From the NCBI GenBank assembly GCA_037142735.1, contig JBAXAB010000010.1, positions 1 to 29,337 on the forward strand: 29,337 bases of DNA. The letters run 5' to 3'. Each line of letters begins with the position of its first letter. Position 1 is the first letter of the stretch. Positions 1 through 7,389 of the stretch are shown piece after piece. The position numbers and the translations under genes are program-made. The stretch is from JBAXAB01 sp037142735. Its GTDB lineage: Bacteria > Patescibacteriota > Minisyncoccia > Phycocordibacterales > CAIZLB01. Below the pieces are notes generated by a model that saw nothing but the letters and a program-made list of their open reading frames with translations, had not been told where the DNA came from and made no database searches.

Positions 1-2930
1 TTAGTTTGGTAAAATCAATGATCCGCGCGAGTCTGCGACCAGAATGGATGTTCATCTCATCACTTCCAGTTATTCCAGCCGCTCTTCGACCGATGGTTGC
101 CCTTGATGGTGGACGACATGCAACATCTGACGTAAACGATTTGTACAGACGAGTGATCAACAGAAACAACCGTCTTAAGAAATTGAAGGAAATCAGTGCT
201 CCAGACGTAATCCTTCGAAATGAAAAAAGAATTCTACAAGAAGCTGTTGATGCTTTGTTAGATAACTCGATCCGACACGGGGGAACTGTTTACGCTGGAT
301 TGAATCCTGCACAGAGACGACCACTTAAATCTTTGGCTGACAGCTTGAAAAGTAAACGAGGACTCTTTAGACAGAACCTTTTGGGTAAGCGTGTGGACTA
401 TTCTGGACGATCGGTAATCGTGGTAGGTCCTGAGCTTAAAATTAACCAGTGTGGACTTCCAAAACATATGGCTCTTGAATTGTTCAAACCATTCGTTATT
501 TCAGAATTGTTACGAAAAGAATTGGCTTTCAACATTCGTGGAGCTTCTCGTTTAATCGAAGAAGGAGTACCAGAAGTGTGGGCTATTCTTGAAGATGTCA
601 TCAAGAACAAGTACGTTCTCTTGAACCGTGCGCCGACATTGCACCGTCTCTCTATTCAGGCCTTCCAGCCAGTATTGATTGAAGGTAATGCGATTCAGAT
701 TCACCCATTGGTATGTAGTCCATTCAACGCCGATTTCGACGGAGATACTATGGCCGTTCACGTTCCTTTATCTATAGAGGCACAGTGGGAAGCCAAGGAA
801 ATCATGGCAGCGGACAAGAACATTCTAAAGCCAGGTACCGGAGAACCAACAGTAACTAACAAGATGTTGGACATTGTTCTTGGTGCATACTGGATGACAA
901 AAACAGTGAAGGGTGAAAAGGGCGAAGGAAAAATCTTTACCTCACCTGAAGATGCGATGCTTGCGATTAACTATGGTCACTTGTCATACCGCGCCGCAAT
1001 CAAGGTGTTGGCGTCAGTGAACGAAAAGTTCGGAGCACTCGGAGGAACTGTTATTGATACAACAGCCGGAAGACTTTTGTTTAACCAAACTCTACCCGCT
1101 GAATATCCATTCGTGAATAAGGAAATTACTAAGTCAACGATGGCTTCTATTCTTGATGAATTAATTGAAACAAAGGGTATCACAGGTGTTTCAAGTATCA
1201 TCGACGATATCAAGGACTTCGGATTCAAGTGTGTTACCGCAACAGGTATTACATGGGGAATGGATGACATTATGGTTCCAAAAGAAAAGGCTGAAGTAGT
1301 AGACGCCGCTCGCAAGAAATACGAAACCGTTATGGGACAGTACAACGAAGGTCTCCTTTCAGAAGAAGAAAAAGTTCGACTTAACTCTGAAATTTGGCTT
1401 GGTGCTAAGGCTGAAATTGAAAAGCACATCACTAAGACATTCGATACGACATCTCCTGCGTACGACATGGTTACATCAGGTGCCCGAGGATCATTCGGTC
1501 AAATTACACAGATGGTGGGAATGAAAGGTTTGATTCAGAACTCTGCCGGTCAGACAATTGACTTACCGATCGTTTCTTCTTTCAAGGAAGGATTGACTCC
1601 GATCGAATATTTCATTTCAACAAACGGTGCACGAAAGGGTATGACGGACATCGCGCTTAACACCGCAAAGGCTGGATATCTTACACGAAAGCTATTCGTA
1701 TCTGCACAAAGTGTGATGATTACTGAAGATGATTGTGGAGGTAAAGAGGGTATCATGATCAACAAGATCACTGCTTCTGGTATCGAAACTTCATTAACAA
1801 AGAGTGTTGCAGGTCGCGTGACTGCAAAGGATGTCGTTGATTCAAGTGGTGCAGTTTTGGTAAAGAAGGGAACTCTACTTACAAAGGTTGAAACTGAAGC
1901 TATGGAAAAAGCAGGTATTCGAGAAGTATCTGTTCGCTCACCTCTTACATGTAAGACAAAATTAGGAGTATGTGCCCAGTGTTACGGTATTGACTTGGGT
2001 TCAGGAAAATTAATTGCTATTGGTGAAGCGGTTGGAACAATCGCAGCACAGGCTATTGGTGAACCAGGTACACAGTTGACTATGCGTACGTTCCACGCCG
2101 GAGGAGTAGCGACAACAGGTGGAGACATCGTATCAGGACTTCCTCGAGTAGAAGAAGTATTTGAAAAGCGTTCTCCAAAGAATCCCGCAGTTATCTCTCA
2201 TGTTGATGGATTGGTTTCAGAAGTAAAAGATCTCGGTAAAGAAAAACTTATCAAGGTTGTACCAGATGTTCCAGTCAAGAATAAAAAGGGAGGAAGCGAA
2301 ATCGAACATCACTATCATTACATCCGTGTGCCAATCGTTAAGGTTGGACAGCATGTATCAAAGGGTGATTTCCTTACAGACGGAACTGCAGACATTGATG
2401 AATTGTTCAAGTTTGCTGGAAAGGACAAGGCTCAGGAATACATCATCAACGAAGTTAAGAAACTTTACGAATTGCAGGGTGAAAACACTTCACGTAAGCA
2501 CATCGAAGTTATCGTTAAACAAATGTTCTCTCGTCTAGAAGTGACTCAGGCTGGAAACACAGAATTCTCTGTAGGTGATATCGTAGAATCAACTGAAATT
2601 GAAGATGCGAACGTAAAAATGAGATCAGCAGGTGGCATCGAAGCGAAGGCAGTTCCAGTGGTGATGGGTATTACAGAAACATCTCTGACACGAAGAAGTG
2701 TATTGTCAGCCGCTTCGTTCCAACACACGAACCGAATCTTGGTTTCTGCTTCACTTTCTGCTCGACCTGATCCATTGTACGGTATTATGGAAAACGTTAT
2801 TATCGGACGCTTGATTCCAGCAGGAACTGGTTTCAAGGGAAGTAAGAAATACAACGATATACAGGCATTAAAGAATCAGGCGATTGAGTTGGAGGAAAGT
2901 GCGAATCGAGTGGTGATGCAAGGGGAGTAA
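1..2930 (+). CDS. rpoC: DNA-directed RNA polymerase subunit beta' (5'-truncated by window edge)
   Basis: Largest catalytic subunit of RNA polymerase. The window opens inside the gene: the frame is open from base 1, and the first visible residues match the region after the N-terminal zinc finger and clamp, so roughly the first 230-250 residues lie upstream. The active-site Mg-binding motif NADFDGD sits about 240 residues into the visible part. The second zinc site is intact: one Cys in EDDCGGKEG and three in CKTKLGVCAQC. The RPEWM, LLGKRVDYSGRSV and LLNRAPTLHRL blocks are all present. The C-terminus is of ordinary type and ends in GE. The gene is followed by a strong terminator, so it closes its operon (presumably rpoBC). 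Identification is secure; the true start is not in the window. Confidence 0.98.
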   Translation, partial: SLVKSMIRASLRPEWMFISSLPVIPAALRPMVALDGGRHATSDVNDLYRRVINRNNRLKKLKEISAPDVILRNEKRILQEAVDALLDNSIRHGGTVYAGLNPAQRRPLKSLADSLKSKRGLFRQNLLGKRVDYSGRSVIVVGPELKINQCGLPKHMALELFKPFVISELLRKELAFNIRGASRLIEEGVPEVWAILEDVIKNKYVLLNRAPTLHRLSIQAFQPVLIEGNAIQIHPLVCSPFNADFDGDTMAVHVPLSIEAQWEAKEIMAADKNILKPGTGEPTVTNKMLDIVLGAYWMTKTVKGEKGEGKIFTSPEDAMLAINYGHLSYRAAIKVLASVNEKFGALGGTVIDTTAGRLLFNQTLPAEYPFVNKEITKSTMASILDELIETKGITGVSSIIDDIKDFGFKCVTATGITWGMDDIMVPKEKAEVVDAARKKYETVMGQYNEGLLSEEEKVRLNSEIWLGAKAEIEKHITKTFDTTSPAYDMVTSGARGSFGQITQMVGMKGLIQNSAGQTIDLPIVSSFKEGLTPIEYFISTNGARKGMTDIALNTAKAGYLTRKLFVSAQSVMITEDDCGGKEGIMINKITASGIETSLTKSVAGRVTAKDVVDSSGAVLVKKGTLLTKVETEAMEKAGIREVSVRSPLTCKTKLGVCAQCYGIDLGSGKLIAIGEAVGTIAAQAIGEPGTQLTMRTFHAGGVATTGGDIVSGLPRVEEVFEKRSPKNPAVISHVDGLVSEVKDLGKEKLIKVVPDVPVKNKKGGSEIEHHYHYIRVPIVKVGQHVSKGDFLTDGTADIDELFKFAGKDKAQEYIINEVKKLYELQGENTSRKHIEVIVKQMFSRLEVTQAGNTEFSVGDIVESTEIEDANVKMRSAGGIEAKAVPVVMGITETSLTRRSVLSAASFQHTNRILVSASLSARPDPLYGIMENVIIGRLIPAGTGFKGSKKYNDIQALKNQAIELEESANRVVMQGE

Positions 2931-2944
2931 GGAAATTGACATAA

Positions 2945-2985
2945 ACAAAAATCTCATCTTGAAAAAGATGAGATTTTTGTTTTGA
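2945..2985 (+). terminator. Intrinsic terminator after rpoC, usable on both strands
   Basis: A 16-bp perfect stem (2945-2960 with 2965-2980) closes on a GAAA loop and is followed by TTTTG. The A-rich 5' arm gives a T-rich tail on the other strand too, so it can also stop the minus-strand RNA coming from 3253. Confidence 0.9.
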
Positions 2986-3046
2986 GATTATATATACCAA
3001 TTTGTCAATAGATAGAAAAACTACTAAAAAGGATATAATCTCCTTG

Positions 3047-3253
3047 TGGACCTGACGGGAATTGAACCCGCTAACTCCAAGTGGTTAGTTTGGTGCTACG
3101 CTCCAGCAGCAGGCCCCACAACGCGAATGACCAATTCACGCTGCTGGAGATGTTAATATAGCGATGGCAGACTTCTTTAAAGAATTTCTAAATAAATCTT
3201 CATAACAAAACCGCCCCTTGCGGGGCGGTCTCGTGTAACTCCAAACTAACCAC
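3047..3253 (-). ncRNA. Structured RNA locus with tRNA-like 3' domain (tmRNA-like topology or leader plus tRNA-like; unassigned)
   Basis: A promoter on the minus strand points to a start at 3253. The 3' 70 nt (3116 to 3047) can fold as a cloverleaf: acceptor GGGCCTG/CAGGTCC, a short D-like arm, a 7-nt anticodon-like loop CTAACCA, and a T arm with loop TTCAATT. Competing with this, the first 13 nt (3253-3241) are perfectly complementary to 3093-3081, and 3149-3140 is complementary to 3110-3101 over 10 bp. Three helices (acceptor, T stem, hairpin 3140-3122) contain G-U pairs on the minus strand that would be A-C mismatches on the plus strand, so the minus strand is the RNA. A long helix joined directly to a T arm is the topology of tmRNA, but no 5' acceptor strand precedes the helix and no convincing tag was found (one frame ends GCA GCG TGA inside the second helix). 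The D loop and anticodon stem are poor for a normal tRNA. No CCA is encoded. Function is unknown. Confidence 0.5.
3205..3229 (-). terminator. Early terminator or attenuator inside the structured RNA locus
   Basis: On the minus strand ACCGCCCC, a GNRA-type GCAA loop and GGGGCGGT are followed by TTTTGTT: an 8-bp GC stem plus U-tract about 25-48 nt after the predicted start. It could end a roughly 48-nt RNA, act as an attenuator before the tRNA-like part, or simply be a stem of the larger RNA. Confidence 0.6.
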
Positions 3254-3259
3254 GTCAAA

Positions 3260-3287
3260 ATTATAATCTCAAGTATTTAAAAGTCAA
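3260..3287 (-). promoter_or_regulatory. Sigma70-type promoter of the minus-strand RNA
   Basis: TTGACT (3287-3282), a 16-nt spacer and TATAAT (3265-3260) on the minus strand place the start near G3253, exactly at the first base of the 13-nt complementary arm. The -35 overlaps the dnaG start codon. The -10 lies in the self-complementary octamer ATTATAAT (3260-3267), which also offers a TATAAT to dnaG on the plus strand. Confidence 0.65.
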
Positions 3288-5143
3288 TGTCCTCAACCGC
3301 TGAACGAATAAAAGAAAAACTATCTGTAGCCGATGTCCTCGGCTCGTATATAAAGCTGGAAAAATCTGGTGCCAATTACAAAGCACGCTGTCCTTTTCAC
3401 AATGAAAAAACTCCTTCTTTTATGATTTCTCCTGCACGAAATTCATATTATTGTTTTGGCTGTCAGGCCAGTGGGGACATATTCACGTTCGTGCAGGAAT
3501 TCGAAAAACTCGACTTCGTCGGCGCTCTGAAATTATTGGCAGACAAAGCGGGAATCCCATTGGATGATTTTCAAAATAATAAAGATAAGGGTAAAGAAAA
3601 TCGTCTTCGTGAAGCGACAGATGAAGCTTCAAAAATATATGAAAATGAGTTACAAAAAAACAAGCCTTCATATGACTATCTAACTGGACGTGGATTAACC
3701 AAAGAAACTATCATTGAATGGAGAATCGGTTTTGCACCGGATGAATGGAGGTTCGCACAGGACAAACTTTTACAAAAAAGATTCAGTATTCCAGAATTAC
3801 TCGAGGCAGGTCTCGTCAAGAAAAAAGATGAAGGATCGAATGATACCTACGATAGATTTCGTAACCGTATTATGTTTCCGATTTTTGATGGGATGAATCA
3901 TATCGTTGGATTCTCCGGAAGAATTATGGGTCCAGAAAAAGAGGGAAGTCCAAAATATCTAAACAGTCCAGAGACACCTTTGTTTAATAAATCAGAGGTT
4001 ATGTATGGTCTCCACAAAGCTAAAGAGGGTATTCGTAAGTGGGGCTATGCCATTGTAGTAGAAGGACAAATGGATCTTCTCATGAGTCACCAGGCAGGTT
4101 TTGGTAACACTTTGGCGACCTCTGGTACATCTCTGACCAAAGATCATTTAACCAAAATTAAACGCTACACTGACAAGTTGATGATTGTTTATGACGCTGA
4201 TAGTGCCGGAGTGCGCGCTTCAGTGCGGGCATGGAGCATGTCCTTGTCTGTTGGATTGGACGTAAAAATCGCTATTTTACCAAAAGGCGAAGACCCTGCC
4301 TCTTTGATTTTGAAAGATGCTGATGCTTTTAAGCTTGCTCTCAAAAATACTAAACACGTTGTCGAATTTGTTTTGGAACAAATCCTTTCTAGGTATCATG
4401 GTGAAATCAGAGCAAACAGTCGCGAAATTGGTAAGGCCGTTAACGCAGAATTATTACCCCTTGTCGCCAGCATTGAAAGCTCGATCGACCGTGCCCACTT
4501 TGTTTCCTTGATCAGCAATCGTACATTTATACCCCAAGAAAGCATTCAAGAAGATCTAACCAAGACTAAACCATTAGATATGCAGAGCGCTGGCGGTAAT
4601 ATTTCAGCCCCCAACCCGTCTATTTCAGCGGTGAAGAGTGTTTCGGCCCCTACCAGTGGCTTGACGGAAGTAAGTCAAAGCGATAAAGTAGTGCTCGAGA
4701 CGGTCAAGCGCTTGAGCGGGATTGCCCTTATGAGCGCAGAACAACTAAATACTCCGACGGATGCTGATCCGACTTCAACCTCGATATCAGATTTGTCACA
4801 ACAACGCGCTATGCGCGTCAAAACAGAGGTGCACAGGATACTCCACGATGCACCACATATAGAAAAGGAATTTGAACAAGTACTGATAGATGCCCCAAAC
4901 AAATTAATATTCGAAACAGAACTTCTCTACAAAGGAAGTACAACTTTAGATAAAGAAATCGAAGTGTTACTCATGAGCCTCGAAGAAGCCATAGTCAAGA
5001 AAAAGTTTTCTGATTATATGCACGAAATGCAAGTAGCTGAAAAATCAGGCGACAAAACGCGCGCAGTGGAGCTTCTTCAAAAGTGTCAGGAATTGAGTCA
5101 GGCAATGAGCGCCCTTCAGCATAAACGGATGGATTTAGGATGA
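3287..5143 (+). CDS. dnaG: DNA primase DnaG
   Basis: Makes the RNA primers for replication. The CHC2-type zinc finger is at the N-terminus (C35, H38, C56, C59 in CPFH...CFGC). The RNA-polymerase core follows, and the TOPRIM fold begins near residue 253 with the catalytic Glu in VVEGQMD (E259) and the acidic YDADSAG block near 302-308. A Ser/Ala/Pro-rich linker near 430-475 leads to a C-terminal helical domain, the usual site of helicase contact. At 618 aa it is of family length. The start is fixed by MSSTAERIKEKLSVADVL, the normal DnaG beginning. No Shine-Dalgarno is visible; a TATAAT at 3262-3267 predicts a leader of only about 12 nt. rpoD follows 18 nt downstream. Confidence 0.97.
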   Translation: MSSTAERIKEKLSVADVLGSYIKLEKSGANYKARCPFHNEKTPSFMISPARNSYYCFGCQASGDIFTFVQEFEKLDFVGALKLLADKAGIPLDDFQNNKDKGKENRLREATDEASKIYENELQKNKPSYDYLTGRGLTKETIIEWRIGFAPDEWRFAQDKLLQKRFSIPELLEAGLVKKKDEGSNDTYDRFRNRIMFPIFDGMNHIVGFSGRIMGPEKEGSPKYLNSPETPLFNKSEVMYGLHKAKEGIRKWGYAIVVEGQMDLLMSHQAGFGNTLATSGTSLTKDHLTKIKRYTDKLMIVYDADSAGVRASVRAWSMSLSVGLDVKIAILPKGEDPASLILKDADAFKLALKNTKHVVEFVLEQILSRYHGEIRANSREIGKAVNAELLPLVASIESSIDRAHFVSLISNRTFIPQESIQEDLTKTKPLDMQSAGGNISAPNPSISAVKSVSAPTSGLTEVSQSDKVVLETVKRLSGIALMSAEQLNTPTDADPTSTSISDLSQQRAMRVKTEVHRILHDAPHIEKEFEQVLIDAPNKLIFETELLYKGSTTLDKEIEVLLMSLEEAIVKKKFSDYMHEMQVAEKSGDKTRAVELLQKCQELSQAMSALQHKRMDLG

Positions 5144-5161
5144 ATTTAAATTAAAATATAC

Positions 5162-6508
5162 ATGAAAAAGTCTACAACTAAAAGCAAAAAAACAATCGCC
5201 TCAATTAATAACGTTACAAAAAAGGCGGCAAAGCTTAAAGAATTAAAAGAAAAACGCGCCAAGACATTACCAAAAAGTGTAAAGAAACCTGTTTCTCACA
5301 TGTCTGCCAAGGATAGCGCTAAAAGTGCCAAAGCAAAGGCGGCAGGAAAAACGACTATTGGATTTATGCCGCTTTCAGAGCGACCAGTTTTGTCTATGTC
5401 GGTCAAGCCTACAATTAATAACAAGAAGACTTCAAATTGGGAAAAGAAAGCTGAAGATTTAATTTTGAAAGGAAAAGATCGAGGATTCGTTACTTATGAT
5501 GAAATTTTGAAAGAGTTTCCATTCATCGAAGAAGACGTAGATTTCTTGGAAGCTTTGTATATAAAACTCCATGGATCAGGCGTAGATATTCTTGAAAGCG
5601 GAGGAATTTTGGATGTGAATGAAAATACTGAAGAATTTTTGAAAAAGTATGCGACCAGTCACCGCAGTGACTCGTCATATGATTCAATCCAAATGTATTT
5701 AAAGGAAATTGGTCAGTATCCATTGATTGGGGCTCATGAAGAAAAAGAACTAGCCCGACGCATTCAATTAGGAGATCAGGAAGCAAAAAACCTACTTGCA
5801 AAAGCTAACCTTCGATTGGTGGTGTCTATCGCTAAAAAGTATGCAAATCGCAGCCCAGACCTTACATTATTGGACCTTATTCAAGAAGGAAACCTGGGTC
5901 TTTTTAAGGCGGTAGACAAATTCGACCCAACAAAAGGATTCAAATTCTCGACCTATGCTACATGGTGGATTCGTCAGTCAATCACCCGTGCTCTTGCAGA
6001 CCAGTCACGAACAATTCGTGTACCGGTGCACATGGTGGAAACTATTGCTAAATACAAGCAGGTTGTTCGCAGACTTTTCCAAGACCTAGGACGAGAACCA
6101 TTACCTGAAGAAATTGCTGTTGAAATGGGAATCGAAGTAGACAAGGTATATATGATTGAAAAAATTGATCAGGCCACTGTTTCGCTTGATGCGCCAGTAG
6201 GAGACAAGGACGATGACATGGCTTCATCATATGGAGATTTTATTCCAGACGACAAGATTTTGTCACCAGATCAGGATTCTTCACGTAGAATTTTGGCAGA
6301 CCAGGTCAAAGAAATTTTAAGTGATTTGTCAGAAAAGGAGAGAGAAATTCTCGCCCTTCGACATGGACTCACAGACGGAATTCAGCACACATTGGAAGAA
6401 GTGGGGAAGATGTTCGGAGTGACTCGCGAACGTATTCGACAAATTGAGGCAAAAGCTCATGAAAAGATTAGACAGCACGATAAGGTGAATAGGTTGAAGA
6501 ATTATTAA
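5162..6508 (+). CDS. rpoD: RNA polymerase primary sigma factor (RpoD/SigA)
   Basis: Housekeeping sigma70. After a Lys/Ala/Ser-rich N-terminal extension of about 90 residues come region 1.1 (about 93-150), region 1.2 (YDSIQMYLKEIGQYPL, from 173), region 2 with the -10-binding helix (DLIQEGNLGLFKAVDKFD, FSTYATWWIRQSI, 238-275), region 3 and region 4 with its -35-binding helix-turn-helix (TLEEVGKMFGVTRERIRQIE). Length is 448 aa, in the short-primary-sigma range. It lies 18 nt after dnaG, the classical dnaG-rpoD pairing. There is no Shine-Dalgarno; TAAAAT at 5152-5157 lies only 4 nt before the ATG, so a separate leaderless transcript is possible but less clear than elsewhere. The basic extension resembles the one on enolase in this window. 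Confidence 0.97.
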   Translation: MKKSTTKSKKTIASINNVTKKAAKLKELKEKRAKTLPKSVKKPVSHMSAKDSAKSAKAKAAGKTTIGFMPLSERPVLSMSVKPTINNKKTSNWEKKAEDLILKGKDRGFVTYDEILKEFPFIEEDVDFLEALYIKLHGSGVDILESGGILDVNENTEEFLKKYATSHRSDSSYDSIQMYLKEIGQYPLIGAHEEKELARRIQLGDQEAKNLLAKANLRLVVSIAKKYANRSPDLTLLDLIQEGNLGLFKAVDKFDPTKGFKFSTYATWWIRQSITRALADQSRTIRVPVHMVETIAKYKQVVRRLFQDLGREPLPEEIAVEMGIEVDKVYMIEKIDQATVSLDAPVGDKDDDMASSYGDFIPDDKILSPDQDSSRRILADQVKEILSDLSEKEREILALRHGLTDGIQHTLEEVGKMFGVTRERIRQIEAKAHEKIRQHDKVNRLKNY

Positions 6509-6545
6509 AAGTTAAGGTTACATCTGGTTTAATCAAAGTTCGGTG

Positions 6546-6577
6546 ACACCCATTGTCAATTAATTGACAATGGGTGT
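6546..6577. terminator. 32-bp perfect palindrome after rpoD
   Basis: ACACCCATTGTCAA and its reverse complement are joined by TTAA, giving a perfect 16-bp inverted repeat. Only TTT follows, so alone it is a weak terminator. It sits just upstream of a stronger one. It could protect the rpoD 3' end or bind a dimeric protein. Confidence 0.6.
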
Positions 6578-6598
6578 TTGCTGAAATAGATGGCAAAG

Positions 6599-6640
6599 AA
6601 AAACCGCCTCGACCAAGTAGTACGCCGAGGCGGTTTTTCT
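6599..6640. terminator. Bidirectional intrinsic terminator between rpoD and the minus-strand gene
   Basis: The 13-bp stem AAAAACCGCCTCG (6599-6611) pairs with CGAGGCGGTTTTT (6626-6638) around a 14-nt loop. Flanking A and T runs serve both rpoD (+) and the convergent gene ending at 6655 (-). Confidence 0.92.
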
Positions 6641-6654
6641 TTTGATTATTGTAT

Positions 6655-7323
6655 TTACTGAGTAGTAGATTCTCTAAAGAAATAGAGCCTTTTGTGTTCA
6701 GTGTCAAAAAAGACATCGTCACTTCCAGTTTCCTTTTCTGATTTTGGACCTATAACTTTTTCTGGTCTAAAACCCAGCTCTTTTTCTATTATCTGATCGA
6801 GAAAACTTATTCCGGCATCATATTGTGTTCGGGCATGATCATTACTCGCATCTCCACCCACGATTACAGCATCTATTGTAGATTCCTCGCATCTTTCCTT
6901 TAACTCTCTAAGGCTTCTGCCTAAATCATTAAAAAAATCTGGAAATTTGTCAGTCAAAAACCGTTCCGGGTCTTGATGTGTGAGGAGTGATATGTTTCTT
7001 CCTGTCCCTTTTTCTATTCCCGTAGCAATTATCCCTGTGCAATCATAATATCCTTGTGCAAATTTGCTTCCATCATCAATTGAGGAAATTACATATGTAC
7101 CTTCTCCTGCATTTTTTAAATTACTTGTGGTCATTGCTTCTTTGTTAGCAAAGATGCTTATATTGGCTGCATCTTTTCCTTCACCTAAAATAGTAAAGTC
7201 TTCTGCAGTTGCATACGGTTTTCCTTCTAAGTGTTCTGGTGTCGTGCCGACGCATGCCACGATTGGTGCAACGCCTTCTCTAAGGTGAGCCGGGTGACCC
7301 GCTGCCGCTTCAGGTGTTTTCAT
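6655..7323 (-). CDS. Hypothetical protein, faintly CheD-like Cys/His arrangement
   Basis: A 222-aa soluble protein that I do not recognise. It has no signal peptide or membrane segment. The central block has YYDCTGIIA followed about 20 residues later by SLLTHQDP, a Cys/His spacing reminiscent of CheD/CNF-type glutamine deamidases. It then has a DAVIVGGDAS strand-turn and a charged C-terminus. No chemotaxis gene is nearby, so this is only a hint. The start at 7323 is preferred over the TTG at 7329 because TATACT with a TGA extension (7335-7330) lies just 6 nt upstream, predicting a leaderless mRNA. It is a single gene transcribed away from uvrD and convergent with rpoD. Codon use matches the backbone. 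Confidence 0.75.
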   Translation of the reverse strand: MKTPEAAAGHPAHLREGVAPIVACVGTTPEHLEGKPYATAEDFTILGEGKDAANISIFANKEAMTTSNLKNAGEGTYVISSIDDGSKFAQGYYDCTGIIATGIEKGTGRNISLLTHQDPERFLTDKFPDFFNDLGRSLRELKERCEESTIDAVIVGGDASNDHARTQYDAGISFLDQIIEKELGFRPEKVIGPKSEKETGSDDVFFDTEHKRLYFFRESTTQ

Positions 7324-7329
7324 ATCCAA

Positions 7330-7338
7330 AGTATATCA
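7330..7338 (-). promoter_or_regulatory. Extended -10 of the 6655-7323 gene
   Basis: TGA-TATACT on the minus strand ends 6 nt before the ATG at 7323, so transcription should start at or next to the start codon. Confidence 0.6.
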
Positions 7339-7373
7339 AAATTTTATAATTTTATCCTTATGTATACATGGGG

Positions 7374-7379
7374 TATAAT
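7374..7379 (+). promoter_or_regulatory. -10 element of the helicase-nuclease gene
   Basis: A consensus TATAAT ends 10 nt before the ATG at 7390, giving a leader of at most about 3 nt. A -35 is weak (TTTATC region at 7351). Confidence 0.6.
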
Positions 7380-7389
7380 ACCTCCACCA

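Noticed and set aside
3047..3116. Calling the cloverleaf an ordinary tRNA-Val(AAC)
   Set aside because: Short D loop without the usual G18G19, an A-C pair closing the anticodon stem, C at position 37, no CCA, and strong competing pairings. Listed as unassigned RNA instead.
3163..3204. Short plus-strand frame ATG GCA GAC ... TCA TAA (13 codons) inside the structured RNA locus
   Set aside because: It could be read as a leader peptide or tag, but the helices favour the minus strand, the GGAG is badly spaced and the peptide lacks tag-like ALAA features.
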